Positions 24,066 through 37,080 of a DNA stretch of 64,000 nucleotides are shown here, in pieces (positions within the stretch are counted from its first letter, which is position 1; the number at the start of each line of letters is the position of its first letter). The DNA is from Warburgia ugandensis (Eukaryota; Streptophyta; Magnoliopsida; Canellales; Canellaceae): contig CP141133.1 in the NCBI GenBank assembly GCA_035236585.1, forward strand, positions 43,293,729 through 43,357,728, given 5' to 3'. Below the pieces are notes generated by a model. It searched no databases and was not told where the DNA came from. It saw only the letters and a program-made list of their open reading frames with translations. The position numbers and the translations under genes were made by a program.

Positions 24066-24235
24066 GTGGGCATAAGCCTCCATTATCATGGTCAATGGTC
24101 CAATTTTGATTCATGACAACCTTGCTAAGGTTTTATTTGACCTTAACTCTCCCCATTCCTTTATTTTGAATGATTTTTCATTGCATGTGAATGGTCTTGT
24201 ATGAAACTTCTTTGTTTTCTTCAAAATAATGACTC
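24066..24235 (+). pseudogene. Protease remnant of element D, first part
   Basis: Reads GPILIHDNLAKVLFDLNSPH then SFI, the retroviral-type protease start of plant Ty3 elements (usual form ...VLFDSGATHSFI). Interrupted at 24235 by the OTA element B2; the domain resumes at 58690. Broken fossil. Confidence 0.75.
24231..24235. repeat. GACTC, left target-site duplication of B2
   Basis: GACTC before the B2 LTR start; the second copy is 58690-58694. The D protease text reads on across the two. Confidence 0.75.
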
Positions 24236-25241
24236 TAATAAGTATTCAATTTTGTATAAAAAGTACACAATTAGCAATCCATGTGTTATAAAAGATAGGA
24301 ATAATTTTAAGATTTTTTTGAAATTTTGTAACACATGGATTTCTAACCTAATATTTCAAAAGTTTGATATTTTGCTATTTCAGGAGCTAATCTAGAGTAA
24401 ATATGTGAATGGTTATAATTTTCTAGAAATTAATTAGGATATTTCATTTTTTTTCGTTGTTGAAAAGGTAATTCAAAGTTTGAGCTTGATCGAGATAATA
24501 AATGAAGTCATTCATAAGGTTTTTTAGTCTAACTAGGAAACCTAAGTAAGCCAAACCCTAAATGTTATCAATCTAAGGTGTGATCAAGGTTCAAGACTAT
24601 CCTAGGGCAAGTAAATATGGAAATTGGAGAAGCAAAAGGTGATGAGAAATGGACCCAAGCCCAAGCAATGTATTTCTGCCACCTTTGTATGGGAACCATT
24701 TAAGCCACATTAGCCATTAAAGCCATGAAAAAGGGTGATAAGCCACATGAGCTACTCGAGCCAAGATGCATATCATTGAAGCCATTTAAGCCACCAAGGA
24801 ATGAGCCATCTATGAAGCCATGGAGAAGTATCACATGGAGTCACACAATTGGAGCATCAATTTAAGCAACTATCCTATGTTAGAAGTGTTATTTTTAAGG
24901 GATTTTGAGAGATTAATAAAAGGTCATTCATTAAGGAACCCGTCAAGATAGAAAACACTACTTTCCTAATCTATTTCCTAACTTTAATCAGACATTCATC
25001 CTAGGGTTCCACATTTTTTACTTAAGGAGGGAGTCACCTTCTTAGAAGAGGACATGCACCCTTGCTTAATTGGCAATTTCAAGTGGTTTCCTAATTAGGA
25101 AACCCCTATATCTATGTCCATTCAAAGCATATAAAACCCTAGAAACTTTCCATCTTTCCTTACTAATTTTCGTCTCTTTTCACTCTCCTTCCAAATAGAA
25201 GAGAAGGACATCCACTTACCTTCAAGGAAAATGACATCACT
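24236..25241 (+). mobile_element. 5' LTR of OTA element B2, first part
   Basis: Starts TAATAAGTATTCAATTTTG and aligns with the 3' LTR that starts TGATAAGTTTTC at 56045. About 17% difference over the first 215 bp by eye, so an old insertion. Interrupted at 25241 by the solo LTR A2; resumes at 29535. Confidence 0.8.
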
Positions 25242-26937
25242 TGTGACAACCCGGGTTTTTGTAACACATTTTGTGGTACATTTTTCAAAGGCAGAGCCCT
25301 TAGTGGTAAAAAAATTTCACAAACAATGCAGCAAAAATTCTTTTATTTCAAATTTGTTTGTAACAAAACCTAAGTCTCACCTTAATGTACATAATACAAA
25401 TAGACATTTTGTATAAAATAATTTTTTATTGAATACCAGGAATCATCCAGTAGTTCACTTTTACACAACCATTGCATTATAATTACAATCCTTTGTCCAA
25501 ATACAATCCAAATTACAAAGTACATAACCAGATTGCGCGATCTTCAAGGGAAATACCCTGATCAGTCTCACAGCTTCTGAGTCTTGAAGCTTTACTTCCT
25601 TAAGTCTCCTTTCCTATATCTGAGATATTATTAACATTCAAACATTTACAATATCTTAGCAAGCTATGCTTGATAGGGGATACAAAAATATACTACTTCA
25701 CTAATATAAGAATACATACCTCAGTCATTATTCTAATATGGTTATCTACTCATGGATTGTCTCAACATAGATTATATACATTATTTATGTAGTATAGGGT
25801 AAATCCATTAAAATAGTGAAAATGCTCAAAATTTGTTCCATCCCCTGGCTATACTCCCACAAGGAGATCAATATTCAGCCAATTCTCATACGGGGATTTT
25901 CTTCCCAGGAGCTCATGTATTGACATCTTATCATGCCATGACATTAGACTACACCTAACATATGTGCATCATAATGCAAAATACTCAAGGACTACTATGT
26001 TGTAGTCTAAATCTGTATAGTGTGCTCGGATAACTCCATAATAATCCACTGATACCAACTATGACAATAACAAAATCCATGTTTGCATGGGCAAGGACCA
26101 TGGTTGTCATAGTGGCAGCCTTCCCTTGATTGCCCCACCCAACGTTTAACCTTTCTTTGGGCATGGTATCCATCATATCAATTTCAAGAAGCGGGTGGCC
26201 AAACCCTCATAACTTCCCTAGCATAGCATCCCCAATCCTAGGGTTGTGTAAAATAAAATCACAAGCCACTATGCTTGTATGTAAAATACATTTACATATC
26301 AAACAATGTGTCTGTTTAACTAAGGTTGGAATATTTTCTATATCGTATTCTTAGGGTTTCCTTAGTCCAGACATCTCATTAATTTCTCATCATTTGATTA
26401 GACCATTAGATTGGATCAGTTGAATTTGATCATGGGGTTGGATCACGTGGTTGGAACATTTGAATCATTATTATTCTAAGATACCTGTATACTTATATCA
26501 TGAAGGTCTATAATTCTAGACAGAAGATCATGTATGTATACACCTAAATCTTGGATATATTCTTGTACATCCACCTGCCTCAAAGTGGTGTCATTGTCTT
26601 GGTTCATACATCTTAGGTGGCATTCACTCCACATCGCCCATCATGGTCTTGATTCTTACATATGTCAAATCATACATATAAAGTTATTCCTTTATACAAG
26701 TATTCTTTCTTCATGTATTCCTATAAGGGATGCCCTAATTTTCCTTGAATCATGTTTGATCAAGGGTTTGGATTCTCTATTTAGATTTTTCTACTACATA
26801 CATACATAAATATATAATAAAATATGACATTATAATTCTTATTATTCTTGATCATTCAAGATCCTATAGATCTTGTTTGATCATCCTTAACTTAAAACTT
26901 TTATTAGGATTAGATAATTTACTAACCTATTATGCTC

Positions 26938-26968
<31 letters not shown>

Positions 26969-29534
26969 ACCAGTTAATGTTTTACTAGTTGAAAATAGCT
27001 TATTCTATCCTAAGTCTAAACACCTCCTCTTATTTCCAATTGGCTAAGGCTAACTAGTTGAATGGTTGAGCATAAAGTGGGTACTTCAATCCTCATGTAA
27101 GGAGGCGTTTAGGCCTCACAAACATCAACGAAAGGTAGGGGAAGAGTGAGGCTCTATTAGAAAACCCCCTTAACCACCATGTTCAGCATTCACTTGAGTG
27201 ACCTTAGCTCAAACTTTATAAGTATCATATGATCATTTTAACCTTAAGTACTCTTTCTAATTGATTTTAATTATATCCATCAACATTTAAAATGTCATTC
27301 ATGGAGTTTCATTATTCTCCTAATTTGGGCCAAGAAAATGATATTCCATATATTATCCTACTAACTATAGCCCTTACTATCATTGAGTCCATGTCATTTA
27401 GTCCATGTAAATGTCCTTCAACTCTAATTTTCATTTAATTACATTTTTAATGTAATTTTTATAACATAAGCATTAAAGCATAAATAAATAAATAAACCTA
27501 ATAATTAAATCTACTAAGCAAAAAAAAAATACAATTATAATAACATTCAATAATTCAAATAAAAATTTAATATGCCATAACTATTCATCATGATCCAACG
27601 GTCATAGTAGATTTCCATTTATTTTTCATCCTTTTTAAGGTTTAGATCTTGATCTTTTATTTTCCTTTAGATCTAACACATTTTATTTATGTGATTTTAT
27701 CACTAGATCATTAATGAATCAAATCAAATGGTCTGATCCTTCCTGATCCAACCGGTCAAGAAGATCTTAAGTCATTTTACCAACAGTAAGGGCATAGATC
27801 TTAATCTATCCCAAATTATCATTATCAAGTCCATCAATACATATCATATTAACTTTATATCATCATCCAAATAAATCCACGCAGTCTAATCATCCTTGAT
27901 GAAATTGATCAAGGCGATTACCATTCATTTTAATGGATTTTCCTACTTTTAAGGCTAGATCTCTTAAGATTTGCTAATTCAATTACATCCAACCCATTTA
28001 TTTAAGTTAGTATATCATTAGATCATCATCCAAAATGATTTGAATGGTCTAATCATCCCAGATCTTGTGGATCAAGGATGTTAGTACCATTATATACTTA
28101 AATATATAAATTTTCATGAATTAAATTTATGATTTTGTTGGTTTCTTGATCTAGAGATCCAGAAATTTTACTGTGAGCATGGTCCTTAATGTTTTAGGAC
28201 CTCTTGAATCCATCCATCAGTTCAAATTTCTATTTTAAAATCATCTTAATCATGATCTAATATTGTTGGCATAGATTTTAGTAATTATCACAAATAAATA
28301 CAATTAAAAACATAAATCTTATGAGTTCAGTACTTACACAAATGACAAGGGATCTATTAAAACTTTCAGATCTAAAATTAGAGCTAAATTGACCTCTTAA
28401 TTGAAGAAATAAGCTCTTAGTTCAAAATTTGGACGGCTTAGATTAACTCCACAGAATGTGATAAACTGGGAGTGTGGTCTACATCTCATTACTTGGGATC
28501 ACCTATCGCTAGGGAGAGGTGACCAGTGATAGGTGAGACTATCCAGATCTGGACCGTTGGATCACCCATCATCTAATCTCCCTAATCTTTGCAAATCTAC
28601 GCCCAAGATTTCATCTCCTGGGGTTTTTGGGCCCCAAGAATCCATCCAACGGCTAAAAATTTTAATCTGTGCCATCCACAAAGAAAGAGAGAGAAAGACA
28701 GAAAGAAAAGAAAAATGGGAAAGATTGGAGAGGATTTTGGAGCTGGGATTTTGAGCCATTGTAGGGGACCTCATGAAGAAGATTAGGAAAATTTTTGGAA
28801 ATTTTATGAGCTACTTACGGAGATTTTTGAATTTTCCATGATTACATGTAATTATCATGTTTCAATTCTTTTTATTATTCAATTGTCATTGGATTGTCAC
28901 TACCACCTCTTTCTCCACTAGCAACTTGCAATGATTTGACTCATAATGACATGTTTTCTAGTTGTTGGATCCATTTATGGGCCCACGGAGGTGTAAAAGA
29001 ACCATTTTTCCCTTTTAATTCTAAAAATGAGAAAAATAGGGTTTATTCCCCCAAACTCGACATTGAGTGTACTTAGTGGTGTTGAAATCGTATTTTTAAG
29101 TACATTCCAAATTTTTATATCTTAGGTCTTGGTTATGAGTAAAATAACCATTTTTCCCTTTTATTCATAAAAATGGAGAAAAATAAGGATTTTTCATCTT
29201 CACTCAGAATTTGATGTATTACAGTGATTCTGATCAGGTCGTTGAGTATGTTTTCAATTATACCTATCTTATACCTTGATTGTGAGGTGAAATTATATTT
29301 TTGCCCTTTTTAGGTAAAAAATATAGATTTTTCTTCCAAACCCAGATTTGGACAAACTTATAGTCTATCCAAGCCAATTTTTCGCATGCATTTCAAATAT
29401 CTAGGTTTTTACCCTTGATTCTACTTCTATAAGAAGTGAATTTTTAATAACCCTAATATTCTAGCCTGATTTTTCCTTAAAATTTTTAATTTCATTGTTT
29501 ATTCAATCTCCTTACAAAAATTAGGGGTGTTGCA
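25242..29534 (-). mobile_element. Complete solo LTR of family A, copy 2 (A2)
   Basis: On the minus strand it runs from TGCAACACCCC (29534) to ACCCGGGTTGTCACA (25242), 4293 bp, with TG..CA ends. The flanks TCACT and TCATC form only an imperfect duplication, but the host sequence (B2 LTR) continues across it as judged against 56790-56890. No interior or second LTR is attached. Contains the same internal landmarks as A1: hairpin near 25622-25660, 51-bp doublet and a GATC-dense block at 27600-28260. Short open frames within it are not genes. Confidence 0.8.
26938..26966 (+). repeat. (TTA)n microsatellite
   Basis: About ten TTA units in A2. A3 has a shorter run at the matching place (about 34730-34743). 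Confidence 0.9.
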
Positions 29535-31340
29535 TCATCCCCCTTCTAATTTAGAAAACCAGCTAGCACGTCTTTCTTACATCACTCTTCACCTAACTTT
29601 GCTCCTTCATTCTCCAACTCATCCCTAGATCTAGATCTCCTTCCCTTTCCACGATTGAACATTCATCAAATTAGAATCCAGATAATCTATAAATACTACA
29701 TGAAGTTCAACGTTTTTCCTTTTAAGTAGAGGTAGTGACACACCTTGTAACATTATCTTCCTTTGGTGATATTCTCTGCTAGACTTTGGCATTCTTTTAT
29801 GGTTTTCTTCCTAGATTTCTTATTATTCCCTTTGTTATTTTCTCTTCAATTCCATGTTAGTGATTTAATTTCCTTGCTTTGATTTCATTGTATTTTTCTT
29901 ATGTCATTTGCTTTTTATTTCCACACATCATTTTTGATCTCTCATGCTCTTTCTTATTCACTTCATTCCACTATTTTTTATTCCAACAAGATCTAAGTTA
30001 AATCTTCTTTGATAGTGACATCCAAGAGAAGAGGTAGGTTAGATAATTGGATTCACATATTGAATTCCATGTTTTCTACCTCGTTTTACAACCTAGCTTT
30101 GGGTCCATTTTCCTTACTTTAGTTCGTCATCTTAACCATCTTTTCTCTTGAGTTCCTTTTTGTGTATCTTTTGCATGTTACCTAACTTAGTTTGGGATCT
30201 TTATATTGAGTTGTATTTGTGGTATGGATTAAGTTTTATGTCCAAGAATTAGGCACAATTTTCATATCTAAATGTATGATTTATGTGCACTTCTTTTGAT
30301 GTATTTAGCATGAATACAATGAAGATTATTTAGGTTTCTTGTTCTTGAATGGTTCCATTACCAAATTACTTTGGATCTAGGTTATTATCTTGCATAAAAA
30401 TTGTTGTTCAATTGATTTATTATTCTTGATTTAATTAATGTTCTTAAGTGCTTAAAATTTGGAAATGTTTCTCCTTAACTTTCTGCTTTGTTTCTAGTCA
30501 TCAAAACACTTTATTTTCTTGAATCCTTAAGAGCCCATTTAGATTTTTAGGTATTTATTACGTTCATTGCTTATGTTGCATATTTTTTTACATTTATATA
30601 GTTAAATCTAGTCACTTTTGAACCTATGAACCATGCACATGGTACATACGGTCTTTAATTCTTGCTTCATTTACATGCTTAACTTAGTTTTAGTAGTAGT
30701 TAATTTATTTTTTGTATCTTATTTTAGGTTTAGAATGTTTTATTTTATTTTTTTTAGAATGTTTCATCTTTAGAAAATTTTAGTATTAAAAAGTGTTAAA
30801 TTTAGAAAGTTTCACTAATTGTTGTTTCCATTCACATGCATGTATATAATTTCTTGTTGAAGTTAGTTGGATCTTATTGGTTACTTTTTTTGCATGTAAG
30901 TTTAGTGTTATAAAGTTTCCTAATTTTTGTAGAAATTTCTAGTCTTAGAAAATTTCTAATTCTAGTTTAAAAAGTACTAATTTAGGAAAGTTTCCTTTTT
31001 AGTAGTTTCCTTAAGTTAGTTGTTTAGTTTAATTCATGCCTTTTTTGTATTAGTTTCATTTGTTAAATGCATGTTAGTTAGGTTGGTTTCTAGTTTCATT
31101 TCTCATTTTAGTTTTAGTAAGTTTCCTTTAATTTTAGTGGTTAATTTCATGCATGTCTTTGTTTTATGCACTTTAATTTCTTAATTCAACCAAATCAATA
31201 TCTCTCTTTAACTAAAGTTAAGCACCTTAAATAAGATCCATCCAACATACAAATTTGTGAGATTTCCAGTTCGTACGAGCTCACTCACATGTAATACAAC
31301 ATTGATTTGTGCACTTATATGTAATTTTAAAGCTACACCA
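29535..31340 (+). mobile_element. 5' LTR of OTA element B2, second part
   Basis: Aligns in the same orientation with 56880-58689 of the 3' LTR. Ends AGCTACACCA, next to a worn primer site. With 24236-25241 this makes an LTR of about 2.8 kb. Confidence 0.8.
29698..29705 (+). promoter_or_regulatory. TATA box in the 5' LTR of B2
   Basis: TATAAATA, matched by TATAAATA at 57042-57049 in the 3' LTR. Conservation in both LTRs despite about 17% divergence supports it as the element's promoter. Confidence 0.6.
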
Positions 31341-31370
31341 TGTTTTTTGAGTCATTGTTAGGGAATTGCA
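31341..31370 (+). other. Worn primer-binding site region of B2
   Basis: TTTTTTGAGTCATTGTTAGG-GAATTG directly after the LTR. It resembles the TTTGGCGCC-TTGCCGGGGA-type site (tRNA-Asp-like) of many Athila/Tat elements. Degenerate, so the tRNA assignment is inference. Confidence 0.5.
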
Positions 31371-32527
31371 ATGGATTTGTGGTTAGTTATTTATTTAAAT
31401 TGTTTATCTTTAGTCATAGTTTTAGGTTGCATTATATTTGATTTTTGCATTGCATTTTCTTATCTTGATAATTCTTTATAAATTGATCCATCTTATTGGT
31501 TCTGTGCAAGAGAAAATTGTCAAGAGGAGCTTCATCAACTTTTATTGCTTTCCTAGATTAAGGCTTTTTACTTTTGAGTGAGGCCCCATTGTAACATGTA
31601 ATTTATTTATTCAATTTTAAATGAGTTATATTAATATAGGGCAAGTGATGCGTGCGGAGGCTCAGTCTTGATCTTCATCGAAAATCCCACTACAATTTTC
31701 CTCGCCTTATTTTTTTTTCTTGTGTAGTTGCATTTAGTGTAATTTTTATAATTGTTGGTAGCATAATTTATATAGTTTAGAGTCATTCATCTTATTTGTT
31801 GCATTAGATTGCATATACCTAACCCTTTTTGGATAGCATATGGGTTGCATTAGTTTACTTTCTTGTACTTGCATTGCACTTTTATTGCTTTATGGTGGGT
31901 AGAATGTAATATTAGTAAGGTCCCCATAAGAATCCTCATAAGATAAGGACTAGATTTCATAACTAGATCTTTGGCCCACCTATGAAATAATCTATTTTAT
32001 TGTATCCTTGTGATCCCAGCCACTATTCTTAATTTAAAATCAAGTAGCAAGAGACATAGAGTTTTGAGCTCATAGGACCCTTTTTGGAAGAGAAAATCTA
32101 TTGTCACTCGAGTGGCTCTTGATGTTTGTGGTTAAAGTGGGTATTCAAAATCCAAGTAATTTTTTTATGCCTTTTAGTTGATGGTTGTTGAGGTCTAAAC
32201 ACCTCCTTCCATGAGAATCATATTAACCACCTTGGGTAGGGCCTAACTAGTAAGCAATAGTCAAGTTTGGATTAAAAGCTACACCTTCATATGTTAAGAA
32301 AGATCAACAAGGCATCTCATTAGCATTGGGAATTATTTGCATGAATAGCATATAGAGTTAGGAGTCACATTTAGATATAGGTTGCATCATTTAATTAGGT
32401 TTCATTTTAGTGCATGCAAGGTTATTGATCTTAGAACACTTTGTGCCATTAGATCCTAAGATTGAACATAACCATAGGCAAGGGGTGAGAAACTAAGTCC
32501 CTAACCCCATGGCTAAACCACTGCCAG
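31371..32527 (+). mobile_element. 5' internal region of B2
   Basis: Leader sequence after the primer site. 31880-32240 matches, in reverse, 50450-50840 in element B3, which supports a shared family. No gag or pol can be read here. Cut at 32527 by the truncated LTR A3. Confidence 0.6.
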
Positions 32528-32921
32528 TGTGGCGACTTGGTTTTTGTAACACATTTTGTTATACATTTTTCAAAGGCAGGGAAGGCACCCTTAGTAGTAA
32601 ATTTTTTTTCGCAAAACAAAGTAGTGGAAATTCTTTTCTTTAGAACTTGTTTTGTAAAACCCAAGTCATCACTTCATACATAACATAAGTAGCATTTTGT
32701 ACAAGATAAAATTCCATTGAAAAAATATACTTTTATTAAATTTTCGAATCTAGCCAATGGTTCACAGTACAGCCCGGGTATTAGTACAATACTTGTCTAA
32801 ATTACATAATCCAAATTTCAAAACTCACCATATAATAAAAACTCTTCAAGGGATATACATTGATTGATTATTCTTCCAAGTCTTCTTAAGTCTTAGCTCC
32901 AAATTCTCCTTCTCTGTATTT

Positions 32922-32965
32922 GAGATATTGTAAACATTCAAACATTTGAATGTTTACAATATCTC
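32922..32965. other. 44-base near-perfect palindrome in A3
   Basis: The 21 bases at 32922-32942 (gagatattg...cattcaaa) are exactly complementary to 32945-32965, with a 2-base centre. A1 and A2 have a shorter, imperfect form at the same site. Confidence 0.9.
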
Positions 32966-33113
32966 AACAAGCTATGCTTGGTAGGGGATTCAAGAAGCAA
33001 AATAATTTGATAGTATAATCCTAATACTTCATAATCCCATTGTTCATACTCAAGGATCAATCTCTTTACTTTGTCATGTATGTACATTCTTACACATACA
33101 TACTGTATATGTC

Positions 33114-33132
33114 ATATATATATATATATATA
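33114..33132. repeat. (AT)n microsatellite
   Basis: About nine AT units in A3. Confidence 0.85.
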
Positions 33133-34933
33133 CAGTCAAAACCATGAAAAATAGTTAATATCTCAAATATCAATAGTCACACTTAGACACACTGAGTTGA
33201 TCAATCATCCATACTCTACTGGAAAATACTCCCTCATTTGGGCAGTATCATCACACTCAGCCATACTAAGTTAATAAAACATCCAAACTCTGCTGGGAAA
33301 ATACTCCCTTATTTGGGTAGTATCGGCATCTCATTATGCCATGCATCATAATGCAAAATACTCAAAGGACTACTATGCTGCAGTTTGATCCATACCAACA
33401 CGCTCAGATAACTGCTTTCACACTCCACTGATACCAAATGTGGAAAATCATCTATGTCATGCCTTTATAGGGAGACAGACCGTCACAGTGGTGCCCTTCC
33501 CATAATTGCCCCACTCGACCTTTTGCCTCTATTTGGGCACAGTATCATCATATATATCACATTTTGGAGAGCGGGTGGCCAAACCCTTGTAACCCTCCTA
33601 GCATAGCATCTCTAGGCATATGCCTATTTAAAACAAAAACCATAAGCCTCCATGCTTGTATATAAAGTATTCTTTTACATATCAGACGTCTTGTCTTTTT
33701 ATATCATTATCCTTGCATTTTGGTATTCTTATACTGATGATAGGATTTCACTTCAAACTTGGGGATCATCATTTAGAATGAATGATACCCGTGCACATAT
33801 AAGTTTAGGGATCATCATTCTATATGAATGATTCCCATGTATTGATTTTTATACCTATCAGATAATTTTTCTGTTTATCTAGGGTTGGAATACTTTTAGT
33901 TCCTATTCACTTAAGGTTTTCCTCAATTCTAACTTAACCATTTCATATGTGTTTTGGTTGGATCATAAGGGTTTTCAATGGGTTTAATACACGTATTTAC
34001 ATTATACTTGTCAACATTTCCAGACATAAGATCATGTATACAACATGTATTTCTCATGTAGATGCATTCATAAAATCATGCTACCTTCAAGTAATGATCC
34101 ATCTCTTCAGGTCTTCCATGATCCTGATAGATGTTTGTAATTTGTAAATCCATACATACTGTCAATATATATACAATTTGAATAATCCTATATTTTTTAT
34201 CCTATCTATATTCTTTATCTAATCTTGTCCTTTGATATAAAGTATCTAGGTCTTCTGTCCTATCATGACCATCTTCCTCATATAGTTTTTATCCTATTGA
34301 TCAATAGATCTGATGGTTAGAATGATCTTCTAATCTTTCAGATCTAAGTATTTTCTATTCTATGTCTTTGTGTGTTCCTTTCTTTGATCATGATCGTTCA
34401 TAAATCCTTTGATCAACAATTTATACTTGTTGACGAAGATCATGGGCTTAGATCTTCTATCATCTAGTTCTTCTTTGATCTAAGTTAGTTGCTTTTTCAT
34501 CCCTAAGGAGAATGATCTTGGTTCTCTTCCTTGAATCATAATTGATCAAGGGATCAGATCTTCTATTCTATTTGATCTAAATTGCAAGCAACATATATAT
34601 ATCATCAAGAAGTATTTATTTCTTTTTATTGTTCTTGATCATTCAAGATCCCATGAATCTTGTTTGATCATCCTTATCTTACTTACAATTTTCATTTGGG
34701 TTAGATAATTTACTAACCTTTTATGCTCTTATTATTATTATTCAACCAACTAATGTTTTACTAGTTGAGGATAACTTATTAAATCCTAAGTCTAGACTTC
34801 TTCTCTTATTTCCAATTGGCTAAGGCTTACTAGCTAAATGGTTGAACACAAAGTGGTTACTTCAATCTCATGTAAGGAGGATTTTATACCTCACAAATGT
34901 CAACAGAAGGTAGGGGAAGAGTGAGGCTCTATT

Positions 34934-34938
34934 AGAAA
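34934..34938. repeat. AGAAA, left target-site duplication of the C element
   Basis: Matches 44361-44365 exactly and the empty site in A2. Confidence 0.9.
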
Positions 34939-35337
34939 TGTGACGACCCGGGTTTTCTCATGCATTTTTAAATGCAATATCTAATTTCCTAAGGCGGGAT
35001 GCATCCCTATTTGAAAACAATTTTATAAAAACCATGCAATGCAGCGGCAAACCTTTAGTTTTAAACTCATTTTTGAAAACCCCAAGTGTCAATTTCCTTC
35101 ACAACAACCAAAATAGTTTTTGCAAAACTTCAGAAATCATAAATATTTTTCCCTAGGTCTATCTAGTCACAGCACACAGCCCAACTGTAAATAAATACAA
35201 ATACATGTCCAAAGGGTTGAGAGTTTACTTACATATATAATTGTCCCCTTTTTGATTCACTTTCTCGTAGAACTAACATCTCTTGAGACGTCTTCTATTT
35301 GTGAGTGGAACTATCCTGAAAAATGTTAAGGACAGGG

Positions 35338-35356
35338 TGAGTATATACTATACTCA
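35338..35356. other. TGAGTATA/TATACTCA hairpin in the left C LTR
   Basis: 8-bp stem, loop TAC, about 400 bp from the LTR end, next to 'aaaaatgtt' and the reverse complement of a CAG-GATA phrase. Same stem as in the solo C LTR. Confidence 0.8.
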
Positions 35357-36070
35357 GTAGGAGTCTATCACTACTAGTTTTGCAATGCATGCTGTGTTTA
35401 AAATCATATACTCTTAAAAACATGTGCATGTTCGAACAATCACGTTCAATATCGATATTAAAAACCACTATCGAATTGAAATACTGACGACTAAAAGAAA
35501 TACATAATACAAGTCGAAAGTATCATATATCATAAACATAATGATATGCATAATATGCTCAAATGAATCCAACTCATGGATATCTGGTATGGTCGACCAA
35601 CCTCATGTCATGCCATATGTAATGCAAGTAAATTATCAAACCATAGGGTCTAACTATGCCCACGACCTCACCGCTGTGTGGTCCCCGGGTACCTGAGGAC
35701 ACTCTGTCATAGCCTCACTGGGGCATATGACACGTCACCCAGTGCCGTGACACAAGTGGTAGCCCCCTATACCACATGCAGTCAACGTAGGGAGGTTACC
35801 CTTTTTGGGCGTGGTACCCATCCACCTAATAGTGGTAGAGGCTGGAGGCCAACCCAAACCTCTCGGCATAGCAACCACGAGCTTATCAGCCCAAATCATA
35901 TTAGATCAACCAAGCAAAAAACTCTTTTTCAAAACCTGTCCTCTTTGGGTCCCTCACAACTGCCTACCCAGCGTCTTTTGGGCACTCCAGTGTCTTTTGG
36001 TAACCCTCAAGGACATGCAATCTTTCAAAAACTCAATGCTCACAAATCATGCAATATATGCATTTGTTTA

Positions 36071-36165
36071 CAAAACATATCTATGCATAATGTATATGCA
36101 ATTATTTGCAAAACATATCTATGCATCATGTATATGCAATTATTTGCAAAACATATCTATGTATA
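36071..36165 (+). repeat. 38-bp tandem repeat in the left C LTR
   Basis: CAAAACATATCTATG starts at 36071, 36109 and 36147; the first two units are full and the third is partial. The right LTR has the same array from 42509. The solo C LTR has a single unit-like stretch near 14020-14070. Confidence 0.85.
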
Positions 36166-36620
36166 AAGCATTTATCATATGTACGCTGAATTAAGTCATG
36201 CCAAACAAGTCATATACTTATATTTAAAACATCCATTCTCAAAATAATCATGGCTCTTTTAAAAAGTCTAGTAGTGATAGAGCACCTACCTCAAAGTCTC
36301 CTGGAGTCGCGTCCTTTATCACTTTAACCCGTCCCTAGGTCTCATTTATAAACTCCTGGGTATGAATGGATACAAGGAGCCCTCATTAATTTCACTCTAT
36401 TTAGACGTTAAATTGCTAGCTCTGCCTATTGGGTCCAAGGTCCTTGCCTAATTCATTCGTCAGGCTAGATCCTATGGTGTGGATCTACTATTCAATAGTT
36501 AAACTGCCTAATTCATTGTCAGGCTAGATCCTATAATATGGACCTACTTATTCAATAGTTAAATTCTATAAATGGTCCTATGATCCTAATTTTAAAGTCT
36601 CATTAGGTCCGCGTGTCCCA

Positions 36621-37080
36621 GTTCCCAGGACACCCATGCATCCTAGTTGAACCGCAACCGCCTCACGTGCATGTGCGCCTAAAGGCCGTGCTAGAGATCG
36701 CGTTTTGCACACGCACATGCATGCTCAAGTGACGCGCTATGATGTGCATCATCACACGGACGCACCTTGTAGCATGGCGCATCTCAGCTCCCAGGTACCC
36801 CGTGCACCCTGGTCGAGCCAGGACCCGTGCCCCATGTCCGCGCGCACCTGAAGGCCGCACTTGGGACAGTGTACGCACGCGCACATGCATGCCCAAGTAG
36901 CACGCTTCAACACGCGTCCCAGTCAACATCCTGCAAATGCGTCTTCGATGCAGGCAGGCTGCGTCTTGGTGCCCAGGATGCCCCGCGCATCTTGGATGAG
37001 TCAAAAGCCTGCCGCACACTTGCGTGCGTGCAATGCTGGCCCCCAGGGGACGCGTCACTCGTGTGCGTCATGGGGTGCGT
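36621..37080 (+). repeat. GC-rich, CpG-rich triplicated block in the left C LTR
   Basis: Three worn units start at 36621, 36787 and 36969 with (G)(T/C)(T/G)CCCAGGA/T..CCCC. Units one and two share 'gcgc(c/a)ct(a/g)aaggccg' and 'cgcacatgcatgc(t/c)caagt'. The GC content is far above the rest of the window. Matching block in the right LTR: about 43040-43510. Confidence 0.7.

Larger units (their letters stand above)
32528..34938 (-). mobile_element. Truncated LTR of family A, copy 3 (A3), first part
   Basis: Starts TGTGGCGACTTGG and follows A2 (25242 onward) in the same orientation. Holds a 44-base palindrome (32922-32965). Interrupted by the C element at the target AGAAA; the uninterrupted site can be seen in A2 at 27146-27180 ('gaggctctattagaaaaccc'). 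Continues at 44361. Confidence 0.8.

Noticed and set aside
35678-36194. Open frames of 162 and 129 codons in the left C LTR
   Set aside because: The same frames recur at 42164-42632 in the right LTR, overlap each other in different frames and have no domain. They are LTR sequence.
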